Shown: positions 17,698 through 25,272, numbered from the stretch's first letter. The stretch: DNA of 64,000 nt from RGIG990 sp045589455 (GCA_045589455.1 JAZNPC010000012.1:1-64000), one strand, 5' to 3'. Numbers and translations are program-made. Notes: generated from the sequence alone by a model not told the origin.

Positions 17698-18597
17698 ATG
17701 CTTTCAAAATACGATCAACAAGTTAAATTGCTTATAAAGTGCTTCCCAGCAATTAGAGAAGAAAAGTGTTTTGCTATCAAAGGGGGTACTGCAATAAATT
17801 TGTTTTTATTAAATCTTCCTCGCTTGTCTGTTGATATTGATTTGATGTATTTACCTATAGAAGATAGAAATACGACTTACACAAATATCTATTCTTCCTT
17901 AGATAGAATATGCAAAAGATTAAGTAGTTTAGGATTGAAAGTAACAAAATCAAAAAATACTGAACAAAAGATTTTTTGTTCAAACGGAAAAGCAGAAATT
18001 AAGATTGAACCTAATTACACATTACGAGGACATTTATATGAACCCAAAATAATGCCAATTTGTGAAAAAGCAGAAAACCTATTTGGTTTTGCAAAAGCAA
18101 ATATCGCTTCACCAGCAGAACTTTGGGGAGGAAAAATATGCGCTGCGTTAGATCGTCAACATCCTCGTGATTTATTTGATATTTACAATATGTTTAATTT
18201 AGGAGGCATTACTGAAGAAATAAAAAATGGATTTATATTTTTCTTGTTGTCAAGTAATAGACCTATCCATGAAATGCTGTCTCCTAATATGCAATTAAAA
18301 GAAAATGTTTTTGAGAATGAGTTTATAGGTATGACTTCTGAAAAATATGATTTTTCTCATGCAGAGCAAACATTTATTGATTTAGTTAAAAATATAAATA
18401 TTGCATTATCTATTTCAGACAGAAAATTTCTCATAGATTTTGTTCAACTAGAAGCCGACTTGTCTTCTAGCCCAATACATAATTTAGACCAATATCCAAG
18501 TATATTATGGAAAATTAAAAATTTGCAAACGTTGAAAGAAAATAACAAAGAAAAATTTAATCAGCAAGCTAATCGTCTAAAAGAAATTCTATTTTAA
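17698..18597 (+). CDS. abiEii: AbiEii nucleotidyltransferase toxin, type IV toxin-antitoxin system
   Basis: 299 aa, a normal AbiEii length. The nucleotidyltransferase signature is clear: KGGTAINLF near residue 28 and RLSVDIDLMY near residue 43, followed by SPAELWGGKICAALDRQHPRDLFDIY. Family members transfer nucleotides to target RNA (tRNA in studied homologues) and cause growth arrest or abortive infection. It is translationally linked to the antitoxin upstream (2-bp gap). The downstream gene is an unpaired AbiEi-type gene on the opposite strand. Identification is firm; the specific target is not known. Confidence 0.88.
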   Translation: MLSKYDQQVKLLIKCFPAIREEKCFAIKGGTAINLFLLNLPRLSVDIDLMYLPIEDRNTTYTNIYSSLDRICKRLSSLGLKVTKSKNTEQKIFCSNGKAEIKIEPNYTLRGHLYEPKIMPICEKAENLFGFAKANIASPAELWGGKICAALDRQHPRDLFDIYNMFNLGGITEEIKNGFIFFLLSSNRPIHEMLSPNMQLKENVFENEFIGMTSEKYDFSHAEQTFIDLVKNINIALSISDRKFLIDFVQLEADLSSSPIHNLDQYPSILWKIKNLQTLKENNKEKFNQQANRLKEILF

Positions 18598-18659
18598 ATT
18601 TTCGTAAAGCATATTGATCTACTTGTAAATCATCAAGAAATTTGTAGGCGTTTTTGAGC

Positions 18660-19250
18660 TCATAGCATAATACTTTCGCAATAAGGTTCTATTACTTTTG
18701 CAACGCGACATACTTGTGCAGCACGGTATAGCTCATCTGCTGTAAAGAGTTTCTTTTGCCATCCGTCTTTTAATGCCTCTATTGCAATATCAATTCCATA
18801 CTTATTGCGGAATTTAAATAGGTCTGCCACTGTCTTAGCTGGGGAATAAACTTTAAATGAGCCGTTGGCTGTCTGAACTTTTTGTATACCATAGTTATAG
18901 CTTTTATCCCCAAGCCAAACGCAACGGACAGGAAAATCAACCTTACTAGGTCTTCTAGCTTTTTGTGGCAGTGCAATCCATGACTCTATAGGATTAGAGG
19001 TTGTGAATCCATGAAATTTCAGTGCTGAAAAAAGGGAGACAGTAAATTCATATCCACATTTAGTGAGTATCTCAAACTCAATATATTCGTTGTTTCCACT
19101 AATTTTGCTATCTGCATATATACCACGAGCAAGGCGAACTATATCGCCTCGCTTTAGATAGTATCCAATTATGGCACGGTTAAAACCATTTTCACTTGCT
19201 GTTTTAAGCGAGAATTGCTTATGTTTATGTAGAAACTCTTCAATTTTCAT
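18660..19250 (-). CDS. AbiEi-type antitoxin-domain protein without partner
   Basis: 196 aa. The N-terminal winged helix (FSLKTASENGFNRAIIGYYLKRGDIVRLARGIYA) is typical of AbiEi_4-like antitoxin domains, and VYSPAKTVADLFKFRNKYGIDIAIEAL matches the C-terminal AbiEi motif. No AbiEii-type toxin follows on this strand: 60 bp downstream the convergent AbiEii gene ends. It may be an orphan regulator or antitoxin, or the remnant of a second AbiE pair whose toxin was lost. It is a different subtype from the antitoxin at 16949. Its promoter lies in 19251-19330, immediately beside the start of silent cassette C3. Confidence 0.82.
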   Translation of the reverse strand: MKIEEFLHKHKQFSLKTASENGFNRAIIGYYLKRGDIVRLARGIYADSKISGNNEYIEFEILTKCGYEFTVSLFSALKFHGFTTSNPIESWIALPQKARRPSKVDFPVRCVWLGDKSYNYGIQKVQTANGSFKVYSPAKTVADLFKFRNKYGIDIAIEALKDGWQKKLFTADELYRAAQVCRVAKVIEPYCESIML

Positions 19251-19338
19251 TGTTATTCACCTAGTTATACAAAACGATGGAAATTATATATAATATCCGT
19301 CAGTTTGTCAAGCAAACTTATGTACTTCAAATTCTCCT

Positions 19339-19358
19339 GCCGCAAGCGCAGCCGAAGT
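19339..19358 (+). repeat. Cassette junction site, C3
   Basis: GCCGCAAGCGCAGCCGAAGT; upstream sequence is unrelated to C6 and has no start codon back to a TAA at 19291. Inverted relative to the C6 site. Confidence 0.85.
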
Positions 19359-20064
19359 TGCTTCACAGAATGTTGTGGGCTATACAAAACTTGACTTAGC
19401 AGCTGGTTATACACAAGTTGGTGTGCAGTTGCAGAATGTAGGTGCAGATGGTGTAATTGGTCTAAATGATATTACATTTACTGGTCTAACTGGTTATGAC
19501 TGGGATAATTTTGCTGAAGGCGACCGCGTTATCATTTGGGATACATCCACACAGGCTTACAGCACTCAGTATCTATGGGCTGATTCAGACCCTTATGAGA
19601 TGCTAGGTGGCGGAAACAAGTGGATGGATGGTGACTATGCTCCAGCAGCAGAAACACTAACAGTCGGTAGCACATTATTTATTAAATCAGCAAATGGTGG
19701 TGCTGTTCTAACAGCAGGTGAAGTTGCTAGTGCTGACTCTATTGAAATTCCTCTTTTCAAGGGCTACACACAGATTGCAAATCCATACCCAAAAGCAGTT
19801 GCTCTAAATGATATCGCAATCACAGGTCTAGTTGGTTATGATTGGGATGCTTTTGCAGAAGGTGACCGCGTTATTATTTGGGATCCTACAACACAAGCAT
19901 ATAGCACTCAGTATCTATGGGCTGATTCAGACCCTTATGAGATGCTCGGAGGTGGAAACAAGTGGATGACTGGAGACTATGCTCCAGCTGAGGAAGTTGT
20001 TCCTGTTGGTGGTTCTATCTTCATCAAATCCACAAATGGTGGTACAGCTACTTTCACAAAGTAA
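19339..20064 (+). CDS. Silent cassette C3 body: secreted twofold-repeat protein lacking start and signal peptide
   Basis: 242 codons from the junction site; no ATG, GTG or TTG lies in frame between the upstream TAA (19291) and the junction. The first in-frame GTG (19375) follows the conserved AAEVASQNV segment. Two tandem domains contain GLTGYDWDNFAEGDRVIIWD and GLVGYDWDAFAEGDRVIIWD, each followed by LWADSDPYEMLGGGNKWM. Sister of the C1 body. Frame and repeat structure are intact, which argues against simple decay. It reads toward C4 and C5 and opposite to C6, so a single inversion with the C6 site could activate it. Confidence 0.75.
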   Translation, partial: AASAAEVASQNVVGYTKLDLAAGYTQVGVQLQNVGADGVIGLNDITFTGLTGYDWDNFAEGDRVIIWDTSTQAYSTQYLWADSDPYEMLGGGNKWMDGDYAPAAETLTVGSTLFIKSANGGAVLTAGEVASADSIEIPLFKGYTQIANPYPKAVALNDIAITGLVGYDWDAFAEGDRVIIWDPTTQAYSTQYLWADSDPYEMLGGGNKWMTGDYAPAEEVVPVGGSIFIKSTNGGTATFTK

Positions 20065-20079
20065 AAGGTTTACTTTGTG
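20055..20079 (+). promoter_or_regulatory. Intra-cassette hairpin at C3 body stop codon
   Basis: Perfect 11-bp stem CACAAAGTAAA/TTTACTTTGTG with a 3-nt loop, covering the body TAA. No T tract follows, so it is more likely an mRNA processing or stability element than a terminator. Confidence 0.55.
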
Positions 20080-20112
20080 CTTAACAAAATAATAAGAAAG
20101 AAATAATAAACT

Positions 20113-20682
20113 ATGAAAAAAATCGTAACACTAATGGTTCTAGCTCTAGTAGCAGTTTCTGCTTCTGCAGCTCAGATTAAGTGGGGTACATCTGGTCAGT
20201 TATTCAATGACCAAACAGCTATGACAAAGGCTAATGGCTACTCAACAACAGCATATCTAGTATATCTAGCAGGTGGTTCCTGGGATTCATTTGATATGAC
20301 TGCATTTGCTGCAGACACATCAAGTGCAATCGGAACTAAGACTGCTAATGTTCTAGGTACTGTTTCTACTACATCTGGTTTCTATACATTTGCTGTAGGT
20401 GATACAATCCCTGGCTCATCAGATAAGATTGTTGATGGTTCTTCAACATTCGGTATTGTTTTCCTATCATCAGGTACTGGTTTTGGTGATGACAAGACAT
20501 ACTATGTTCAATCAGAAGCATATACATTTGATACATCTTCTTCAAATTACAACGTAATAGAAGAAACATTCACAGCAACTCCATCAGTAGCTAAAGGCTC
20601 AACATGGACAGCAGTTCCAGAGCCTGCATCAGCTATGCTAGCACTAGCAGGCGTTGCAATGCTAATCCGCCGTCGTAAGTAA
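20113..20682 (+). CDS. PEP-CTERM protein, cassette C3
   Basis: 189 aa. Signal peptide MKKIVTLMVLALVAVSASA identical to the C1 partner, mature start AQIKWGTSGQLFNDQTAM, C-terminal VPEP, hydrophobic helix and RRRK. Has its own start and purine-rich leader. Stays paired with a C1/C3-type body, showing that the two genes of a cassette travel together. A rho-independent terminator follows. Confidence 0.88.
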   Translation: MKKIVTLMVLALVAVSASAAQIKWGTSGQLFNDQTAMTKANGYSTTAYLVYLAGGSWDSFDMTAFAADTSSAIGTKTANVLGTVSTTSGFYTFAVGDTIPGSSDKIVDGSSTFGIVFLSSGTGFGDDKTYYVQSEAYTFDTSSSNYNVIEETFTATPSVAKGSTWTAVPEPASAMLALAGVAMLIRRRK

Positions 20683-20713
20683 GCGACCCGCTGATTACAG
20701 CAAACTAATTCAT

Positions 20714-20745
20714 AAAGCCATCCTCGATTGGGGGTGGCTTTTTTC
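20714..20745 (+). terminator. Terminator after cassette C3
   Basis: AAAGCCATCC...GGGTGGCTTTTTT hairpin with T tract, repeated almost exactly after C4. It separates C3 from the startless C4 body, so readthrough expression of C4 is unlikely. Confidence 0.85.
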
Positions 20746-20759
20746 GTTTTTATAGGCAT

Positions 20760-20790
20760 AAAAATTGGTGCAAAAATACACCAATTTTTG
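20760..20790. repeat. Second hairpin upstream of C4
   Basis: AAAAATTGGTG...CACCAATTTTT inverted repeat between the C3 terminator and the C4 junction; a near-identical copy precedes C5 at 22244-22276. Confidence 0.7.
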
Positions 20791-20819
20791 TGCCTTTTTT
20801 GCACCCCCAAAATATCTTT

Positions 20820-20839
20820 GCCGCAAGCGCAGCCGAAGT
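20820..20839 (+). repeat. Cassette junction site, C4
   Basis: GCCGCAAGCGCAGCCGAAGT, preceded by CACCCCCAAAATATCTTT as in C2. Inverted relative to C6. Confidence 0.85.
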
Positions 20840-21545
20840 TGGTTCACAGAATGTTGTGGGCTATACAAAGATTGACTTGGCTGAGGGCTTTAACCTAATC
20901 GGTTCTCAGTTCCTAGAGGTTGGTGCAACAACTAAAGACATCAATGACTTTATCATTGACGGTTCTGCTCTTGCTGGCTTAAGTGACGAAGGCGAGTTCC
21001 AGACAACAATGCGTGTTTGGAATGGTTCTGGTTATACATATTATGGTTGGCTAGATGCTGAAGATGGTACAGCAAACGAAGTTCCTGAGTGGAATAGCAC
21101 ATGGTTGCTTGTAGATATGTCTGATGTTGCTGTTGAAGATATGGATTTAGGCAAGGGTGTATGGTTAATTACTCCAAGTGCTGCAACTATCACTGTTGCT
21201 GGTGAAGTTTCTTCAGCAGATACATATACAGTAAATGTTACAGCTGGTTTCAATATTATTGCAAACCCATTCCCAAGTGAAGTTTCTATTCAAAACATCA
21301 AGTGTGACCTTGATGGTCTTGATGATAATGGCGAGTTTCAGACAACAATGCGCTTATGGAATGGTTCTGGCTATACTTACTATGGTTGGCTAGATGGAGA
21401 AGATGGAACAAATAATGAAGTTCCAGAGTGGAACAATTCATGGCTACTTATTGATATGTCTGATTTGTCACCTGCAAAGTTAAAGGTTGGCGAAGCAATT
21501 TGGTTTATTGCTCCAACTGCTGGCACTGTTACTTTCACAAAGTAA
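20820..21545 (+). CDS. Silent cassette C4 body: secreted twofold-repeat protein lacking signal peptide
   Basis: 242 codons from the junction. The frame reaches a GTG at 20790, but that start has no ribosome site, lies in the right arm of a hairpin after a terminator, and would give a leader (MPFLHPQNIF) that is not a signal peptide. Two tandem domains: GFNLIGSQFLEVGATTKDIN...EFQTTMRVWNGSGYTYYGWLD, and GFNIIANPFPSEVSIQN...EFQTTMRLWNGSGYTYYGWLD. Sister of the expressed C6 body, with which it aligns over its full length from the junction onward. Inversion between this site and the C6 site would join it to the C6 leader. Confidence 0.76.
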   Translation, partial: AASAAEVGSQNVVGYTKIDLAEGFNLIGSQFLEVGATTKDINDFIIDGSALAGLSDEGEFQTTMRVWNGSGYTYYGWLDAEDGTANEVPEWNSTWLLVDMSDVAVEDMDLGKGVWLITPSAATITVAGEVSSADTYTVNVTAGFNIIANPFPSEVSIQNIKCDLDGLDDNGEFQTTMRLWNGSGYTYYGWLDGEDGTNNEVPEWNNSWLLIDMSDLSPAKLKVGEAIWFIAPTAGTVTFTK

Positions 21546-21598
21546 GCAGTTTACTTTGTGCTTAAAATAAAATAATAAATTAGAAAGAAATAAATACA

Positions 21599-22171
21599 AT
21601 GAAAAAATTCATTACAATGATGGTAGTTGCTCTAGTAGCAGTTTCTGCTTCTGCTGCTACATTTAAGTGGGGTACAGGTACAGAGAAGGTTTCCTTTGGT
21701 GGCACAGCTATTACAACAACTAATGGCGCTATGGGTTACCTAGTTCTTCTAACAGGTACAACTCTCGAAGCATCTGTTATTGAGGATGCAATCTCTGCAC
21801 CTTCTTATGTAAGCTCAAAGGCTAATACATCAACTGGTCTTGCTTCTGCTAAGGGTAGGATCACAGATACATATACATCTGATTCTATTGCTAATGGTCA
21901 GAACTATGGTATGTTCATCACATATAGCGATGGCACAGACACATGGTACAACTTTTCATCAACTATTTACACAGTATCTGGTCTAGCAGATGCTACATCT
22001 TCTCTTTCCGATGCAGTATTCGCATTTGACTTCACAACTCAGAATGAAGTTTCAAATGGCGATGCTATCACAGCAGGCAAGGGCTGGTACAAGGCTGTTG
22101 CTGTTCCAGAGCCAGCATCTGCTATGCTAGCACTTGCAGGCGTTGCAATGCTAATCCGCCGTCGTAAGTAA
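21599..22171 (+). CDS. PEP-CTERM protein, cassette C4
   Basis: 190 aa. Signal peptide MKKFITMMVVALVAVSASA, mature start ATFKWGTGTEKVSFGGT, C-terminal VPEP, hydrophobic helix and RRRK. Closest to the C6 partner, in parallel with the body genes. Own start with AGAAAGAAATAAAT leader. Predicted to be exported and processed by an exosortase encoded elsewhere. Confidence 0.88.
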   Translation: MKKFITMMVVALVAVSASAATFKWGTGTEKVSFGGTAITTTNGAMGYLVLLTGTTLEASVIEDAISAPSYVSSKANTSTGLASAKGRITDTYTSDSIANGQNYGMFITYSDGTDTWYNFSSTIYTVSGLADATSSLSDAVFAFDFTTQNEVSNGDAITAGKGWYKAVAVPEPASAMLALAGVAMLIRRRK

Positions 22172-22199
22172 GCGACCCGCTGATTACAGCAAACTAATC

Positions 22200-22232
22200 A
22201 AAAAGCCATCCTCGATTGGGGGTGGCTTTTTC
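22200..22232 (+). terminator. Terminator after cassette C4
   Basis: AAAAGCCATCC...GGGTGGCTTTTT hairpin with T tract, near-identical to the one after C3. Followed by the second hairpin and then the C5 junction. Confidence 0.85.
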
Positions 22233-22304
22233 GTTTTTATAGGCATAAAAATTGGTGCGAAAATACACCAATTTTTGTGCTTTTTTTGTACCCCAAAAAT
22301 ATCT

Positions 22305-22324
22305 GCCGCAAGCGCAGCCGAAGT
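22305..22324 (+). repeat. Cassette junction site, C5
   Basis: GCCGCAAGCGCAGCCGAAGT. With the oppositely oriented C6 site at 25140-25159 it brackets a 2.85-kb segment that could invert. Confidence 0.86.
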
Positions 22325-23066
22325 AACATCCGACAATGTTGTCGGATACCAGAAGATTGACCTTGCTAATGGCAATACAATGATTGGCACTTCATTCCAG
22401 AATGTTGGTGTGGAAAATTCACTTCATATTCAGGATATTAAGGCAAGCGGTCTTGTTGGTCTTGACTGGACATTTTTAACTGAAGCTGGTGATACTCTCA
22501 TGATTTGGGATGCTGCCCAACAAGGTTATGTAACAACTCTTAACTATACTGGTGATGTTGTTACTCCAGAAATGGAAGGTATGGGCATTGAAGCTGGCAA
22601 GTGGTTTGATATGAATTTCTTTGCTAATGCTGACATGACATTGGAAAATGGAGATGCATTCTGGATTAAGTCAGCAGCAACTGGTGCTATTGTAACAATA
22701 GCTGGAGAAGTTCCAACAACAGCAAATAGCATAACAATTGTTCCTGGTGCAAACATGATTGCAAACCCATATCCAAAAGCAATCAAGATTAACGACCTAT
22801 TTACTGTTACTGGTTTAACCGGTCTTGACTGGACATTTTTGACTGAAGTTGGCGATACTCTCATGATTTGGGATCCCGCACAACAAGGTTATGTAACAAC
22901 TCTTAACTATACTGGTGATGTTGTAACTCCTGAAATGGAAGGTATGGGTATTGAGGCTGGTAAGTGGTTTGATATGAATACATTTGCTAATGCAGAAATC
23001 GAAATTCCTGCTGGCGGTGCATTTTGGATTAAGTCTTCTGGCTCTGGCACACTAACATTTAAATAA
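22305..23066 (+). CDS. Silent cassette C5 body: secreted twofold-repeat protein lacking signal peptide
   Basis: 254 codons from the junction. The open frame extends only to a TTG at 22275 without a ribosome site, giving a non-signal leader (MCFFCTPKIS). Two tandem domains contain GLVGLDWTFLTEAGDTLMIWD and GLTGLDWTFLTEVGDTLMIWD, each followed by YVTTLNYTGDVVTPEMEGMG. Sister of the C2 body. The cassette lies tail to tail with expressed C6, so inversion of 22305-25159 would put this body and its PEP-CTERM partner behind the C6 promoter and signal peptide. Confidence 0.77.
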   Translation, partial: AASAAEVTSDNVVGYQKIDLANGNTMIGTSFQNVGVENSLHIQDIKASGLVGLDWTFLTEAGDTLMIWDAAQQGYVTTLNYTGDVVTPEMEGMGIEAGKWFDMNFFANADMTLENGDAFWIKSAATGAIVTIAGEVPTTANSITIVPGANMIANPYPKAIKINDLFTVTGLTGLDWTFLTEVGDTLMIWDPAQQGYVTTLNYTGDVVTPEMEGMGIEAGKWFDMNTFANAEIEIPAGGAFWIKSSGSGTLTFK

Positions 23067-23127
23067 TTTCTTATATCTATAGCGGATATAAGTTCAACTA
23101 AAAACTAAAATAGAAAGAAAATAAAAC

Positions 23128-23700
23128 ATGAAAAAATTCGTAATGATTGCTGCACTAGCACTTGTTGCTATGTCAATGCAGGCAGCCCAGATTAGTTGGG
23201 GACTATCAGGTCAGGTTAAATATAACAACACACTTGTTGGCAATGGTGGTGCAACATTCACTCTCGTTTGCCTAGATGGTATTGCTGATTGGGCAACTTA
23301 TGCAAACGATGTTGCTCTAGGAGCAACTGATGGTGTTGCAGCAACAAAGAAGACAAATGCTGGTTCTATGGCTCCATCTACAATTAGTCCATACATTTAT
23401 ACATGGGGTGATTCAACAGATTTAGCAAATAAAACTGTTGCAAAAGGCACAGACTTTGCATTTGTAGTTTCTTACACAAGTGGCACAGATACATATTTCT
23501 GGGCTTCTGATGTATATACAGTTACTGATTCAGGTTCAAACTGGGATGGTACATACGAGACATACACAATATCCACAACAACAGCTAACGCAATGGGAGC
23601 AACTGGTACAAACTGGACAAAGGCAGTTACTATTCCAGAGCCTGCTAGTGCAATGTTGGCATTGGCTGGTGTAGCTATGTTGATTCGTCGCCGCAAGTAA
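23128..23700 (+). CDS. PEP-CTERM protein, cassette C5
   Basis: 190 aa. Signal peptide MKKFVMIAALALVAMSMQA, mature start AQISWGLSGQVKYNN, C-terminal IPEP, hydrophobic helix and RRRK. Sister of the C2 partner (same GGATFTLVCLDGIADWATYAN segment). Separated from its body by a hairpin CTTATATC/GATATAAG near 23071-23093. Converges on the C6 partner. Confidence 0.88.
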   Translation: MKKFVMIAALALVAMSMQAAQISWGLSGQVKYNNTLVGNGGATFTLVCLDGIADWATYANDVALGATDGVAATKKTNAGSMAPSTISPYIYTWGDSTDLANKTVAKGTDFAFVVSYTSGTDTYFWASDVYTVTDSGSNWDGTYETYTISTTTANAMGATGTNWTKAVTIPEPASAMLALAGVAMLIRRRK

Positions 23701-23731
23701 TTGTGGCAGAGTAAACATACTCACATAATTT

Positions 23732-23775
23732 AAAAACAATAAAACCACTCTCTTGCGAGGGTGGTTTTATTGTTT
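23732..23775. terminator. Bidirectional terminator between C5 and C6
   Basis: AACAATAAAACCACTCTC/GAGGGTGGTTTTATTGTT stem with flanking A and T tracts. Nearly the exact reverse complement of the C1/C2 junction, so the convergent C1-C2 and C6-C5 modules are related by duplication. Confidence 0.85.
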
Positions 23776-23802
23776 ATATATTTGCTGTAATCAGCGGGTC
23801 GC

Positions 23803-24381
23803 TTACTTACGACGACGGATTAGCATTGCAACGCCTGCTAGAGCTAGCATTGCTGATGCTGGCTCTGGAACAGCTGGAGCTGTAGCCTTATACCAACCGC
23901 CACCTGCTGTAACTGCATCACCATCTGTAACTGTTGTCTGTGTTGCAAAGTCAAATGCAAATACTGCGTCTTCCAAAGCAGATGTAGCATCTTGTAGACC
24001 AGAAACAGTGTAAACAGTTGATGAGAAGTTGTACCATGTGTCTGTACCATCGCTATATGTGATGAACATACCGTAGTTCTGACCATTGGCAATGGAATCT
24101 GATGCATAGCTACCAGAAATTCTACCTTTAGCAGAAGCAAGACCAGTTGATGTGTTTGCCTTGTTAGCAACAGCAGATGGAGCCTGCATTATACCTTCAA
24201 CAACAGATGCCTCTAAGGAAGAACCTGTTAGAAGAACTAGGTAACCAATAGCACCATTAGCTGTTGTAATGTTTGTGCCGTTGAATGAAACCTTGGTAGA
24301 GCCTGTACCCCAAGCGAAAGTAGCTGCGGATGCAGAAACTGCAACTAGGGCAACTACCATCATTGTAATGAATTTTTTCAT
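23803..24381 (-). CDS. PEP-CTERM protein, cassette C6 (expressed copy)
   Basis: 192 aa from the ATG at 24381; a longer open frame upstream lacks support. Signal peptide MKKFITMMVVALVAVSASA, mature start ATFAWGTGSTKVSFNGT, C-terminal VPEP, hydrophobic helix and RRRK. TAGAAAGAAAATATAAA precedes the start. Second gene of the only cassette with a complete first gene, so predicted to be the currently expressed pair. Sister of the C4 partner. Confidence 0.88.
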   Translation of the reverse strand: MKKFITMMVVALVAVSASAATFAWGTGSTKVSFNGTNITTANGAIGYLVLLTGSSLEASVVEGIMQAPSAVANKANTSTGLASAKGRISGSYASDSIANGQNYGMFITYSDGTDTWYNFSSTVYTVSGLQDATSALEDAVFAFDFATQTTVTDGDAVTAGGGWYKATAPAVPEPASAMLALAGVAMLIRRRK

Positions 24382-24433
24382 TTTATATTTTCTTTCTAAT
24401 TTAGTTATTGATTTTAAGCACAAAGTAAACTGC

Positions 24434-25204
24434 TTACTTTGTGAAAGTAACTGTACCAGCTGATGGAGCAATAAACCAAATAGCCTGACCAACATTTAAA
24501 GTCTCCTTGGCCAAATCAGACATATCATATAGCAACCAAGAATTATTCCATTCTGGAACCTCATTGTTTGTTCCATCTTCTGCATCTAGCCAACCATAGT
24601 ATGTGTAAGCGCTTCCATCCCAAACACGCATTGTTGTCTGATACATGCCTTCGTCGTCAAGACCATCAAGATTGCACTTGATGTTTTGTATAGAAATGGC
24701 AGCAGGAAATGGATTTGCAACAATATTAAAGCCTGCATTTACATTCACAGTATATGTATCAGATGAAGAAACCTCGCCTGATACAGTAATTGTGCCTGCG
24801 TTTGGAGTTATTAACCAAACACCCTTACCAAGATCCATATCTTCAATAGCAATGTCAGACATGTCATATTGAAGCCAAGTATTGTTCCACTCAGGAACTT
24901 CATTAGCAGTTCCATCATCGGCATCTAGCCAACCATAGTATGTGTAAGCGCTTCCGTCCCAAACACGCATTGTTGTCTGATACATACCTTCATCATCAAG
25001 ACCTGCTAATGCGGAACCATCAATGATGAAGTCATTGATATCTTTAGTTGTTGCACCGACGTTTAGGAATTGAGAACCAATTAGGTTGAAGCCTTCATTT
25101 AACTGAATCTTAGCATATCCAACAACATTGTTGGATGTTACTTCGGCTGCGCTTGCGGCAAGCGCAACACTAGCGATCATAGCGCCTAGTAGAATTTTTT
25201 TCAT
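24434..25204 (-). CDS. Expressed cassette C6 body: secreted twofold-repeat protein with complete signal peptide
   Basis: 256 aa, the only one of six paralogues with a full 5' end. AAGGAAATTAACT precedes the ATG, and the signal peptide MKKILLGAMIASVALAASA leads into AAEVTSNNVVGYAKIQ. Two tandem domains of about 100 aa follow: GFNLIGSQFLNVGATTKDIN...MYQTTMRVWDGSAYTYYGWLD, and GFNIVANPFPAAISIQN...MYQTTMRVWDGSAYTYYGWLD, ending GTVTFTK. There is no C-terminal sorting signal, so it is probably secreted or held by its PEP-CTERM partner encoded next. From codon 16 onward it aligns with the C4 body; before that no other copy matches. It is the proposed expression locus of the cassette system. Biochemical function unknown. 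Confidence 0.88.
   Translation of the reverse strand: MKKILLGAMIASVALAASAAEVTSNNVVGYAKIQLNEGFNLIGSQFLNVGATTKDINDFIIDGSALAGLDDEGMYQTTMRVWDGSAYTYYGWLDADDGTANEVPEWNNTWLQYDMSDIAIEDMDLGKGVWLITPNAGTITVSGEVSSSDTYTVNVNAGFNIVANPFPAAISIQNIKCNLDGLDDEGMYQTTMRVWDGSAYTYYGWLDAEDGTNNEVPEWNNSWLLYDMSDLAKETLNVGQAIWFIAPSAGTVTFTK
25140..25159 (-). repeat. Cassette junction site, C6 (expression site)
   Basis: Reverse complement of GCCGCAAGCGCAGCCGAAGT, inside the signal peptide coding region of the expressed body. Opposite in orientation to the C1, C3, C4 and C5 sites. Confidence 0.86.
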
Positions 25205-25272
25205 AGTTAATTTCCTTAATTTATAGTTAATTTTAATCTTTTGCTTGTGGAAACTTTCTCCAAAGCACTACT

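Noticed and set aside
18598..18659. Remnant of a second AbiEii toxin behind the unpaired antitoxin
   Set aside because: A short minus-strand frame of about 30 codons exists, but it lacks the GGT or DxD nucleotidyltransferase motifs and is too short to support.
13883..25204. Reading C1-C5 bodies as ordinary pseudogenes
   Set aside because: The frames and twofold repeats are intact and truncation occurs at the same codon in five copies with differing upstream DNA; this fits silent cassettes better, though decay is not formally excluded.
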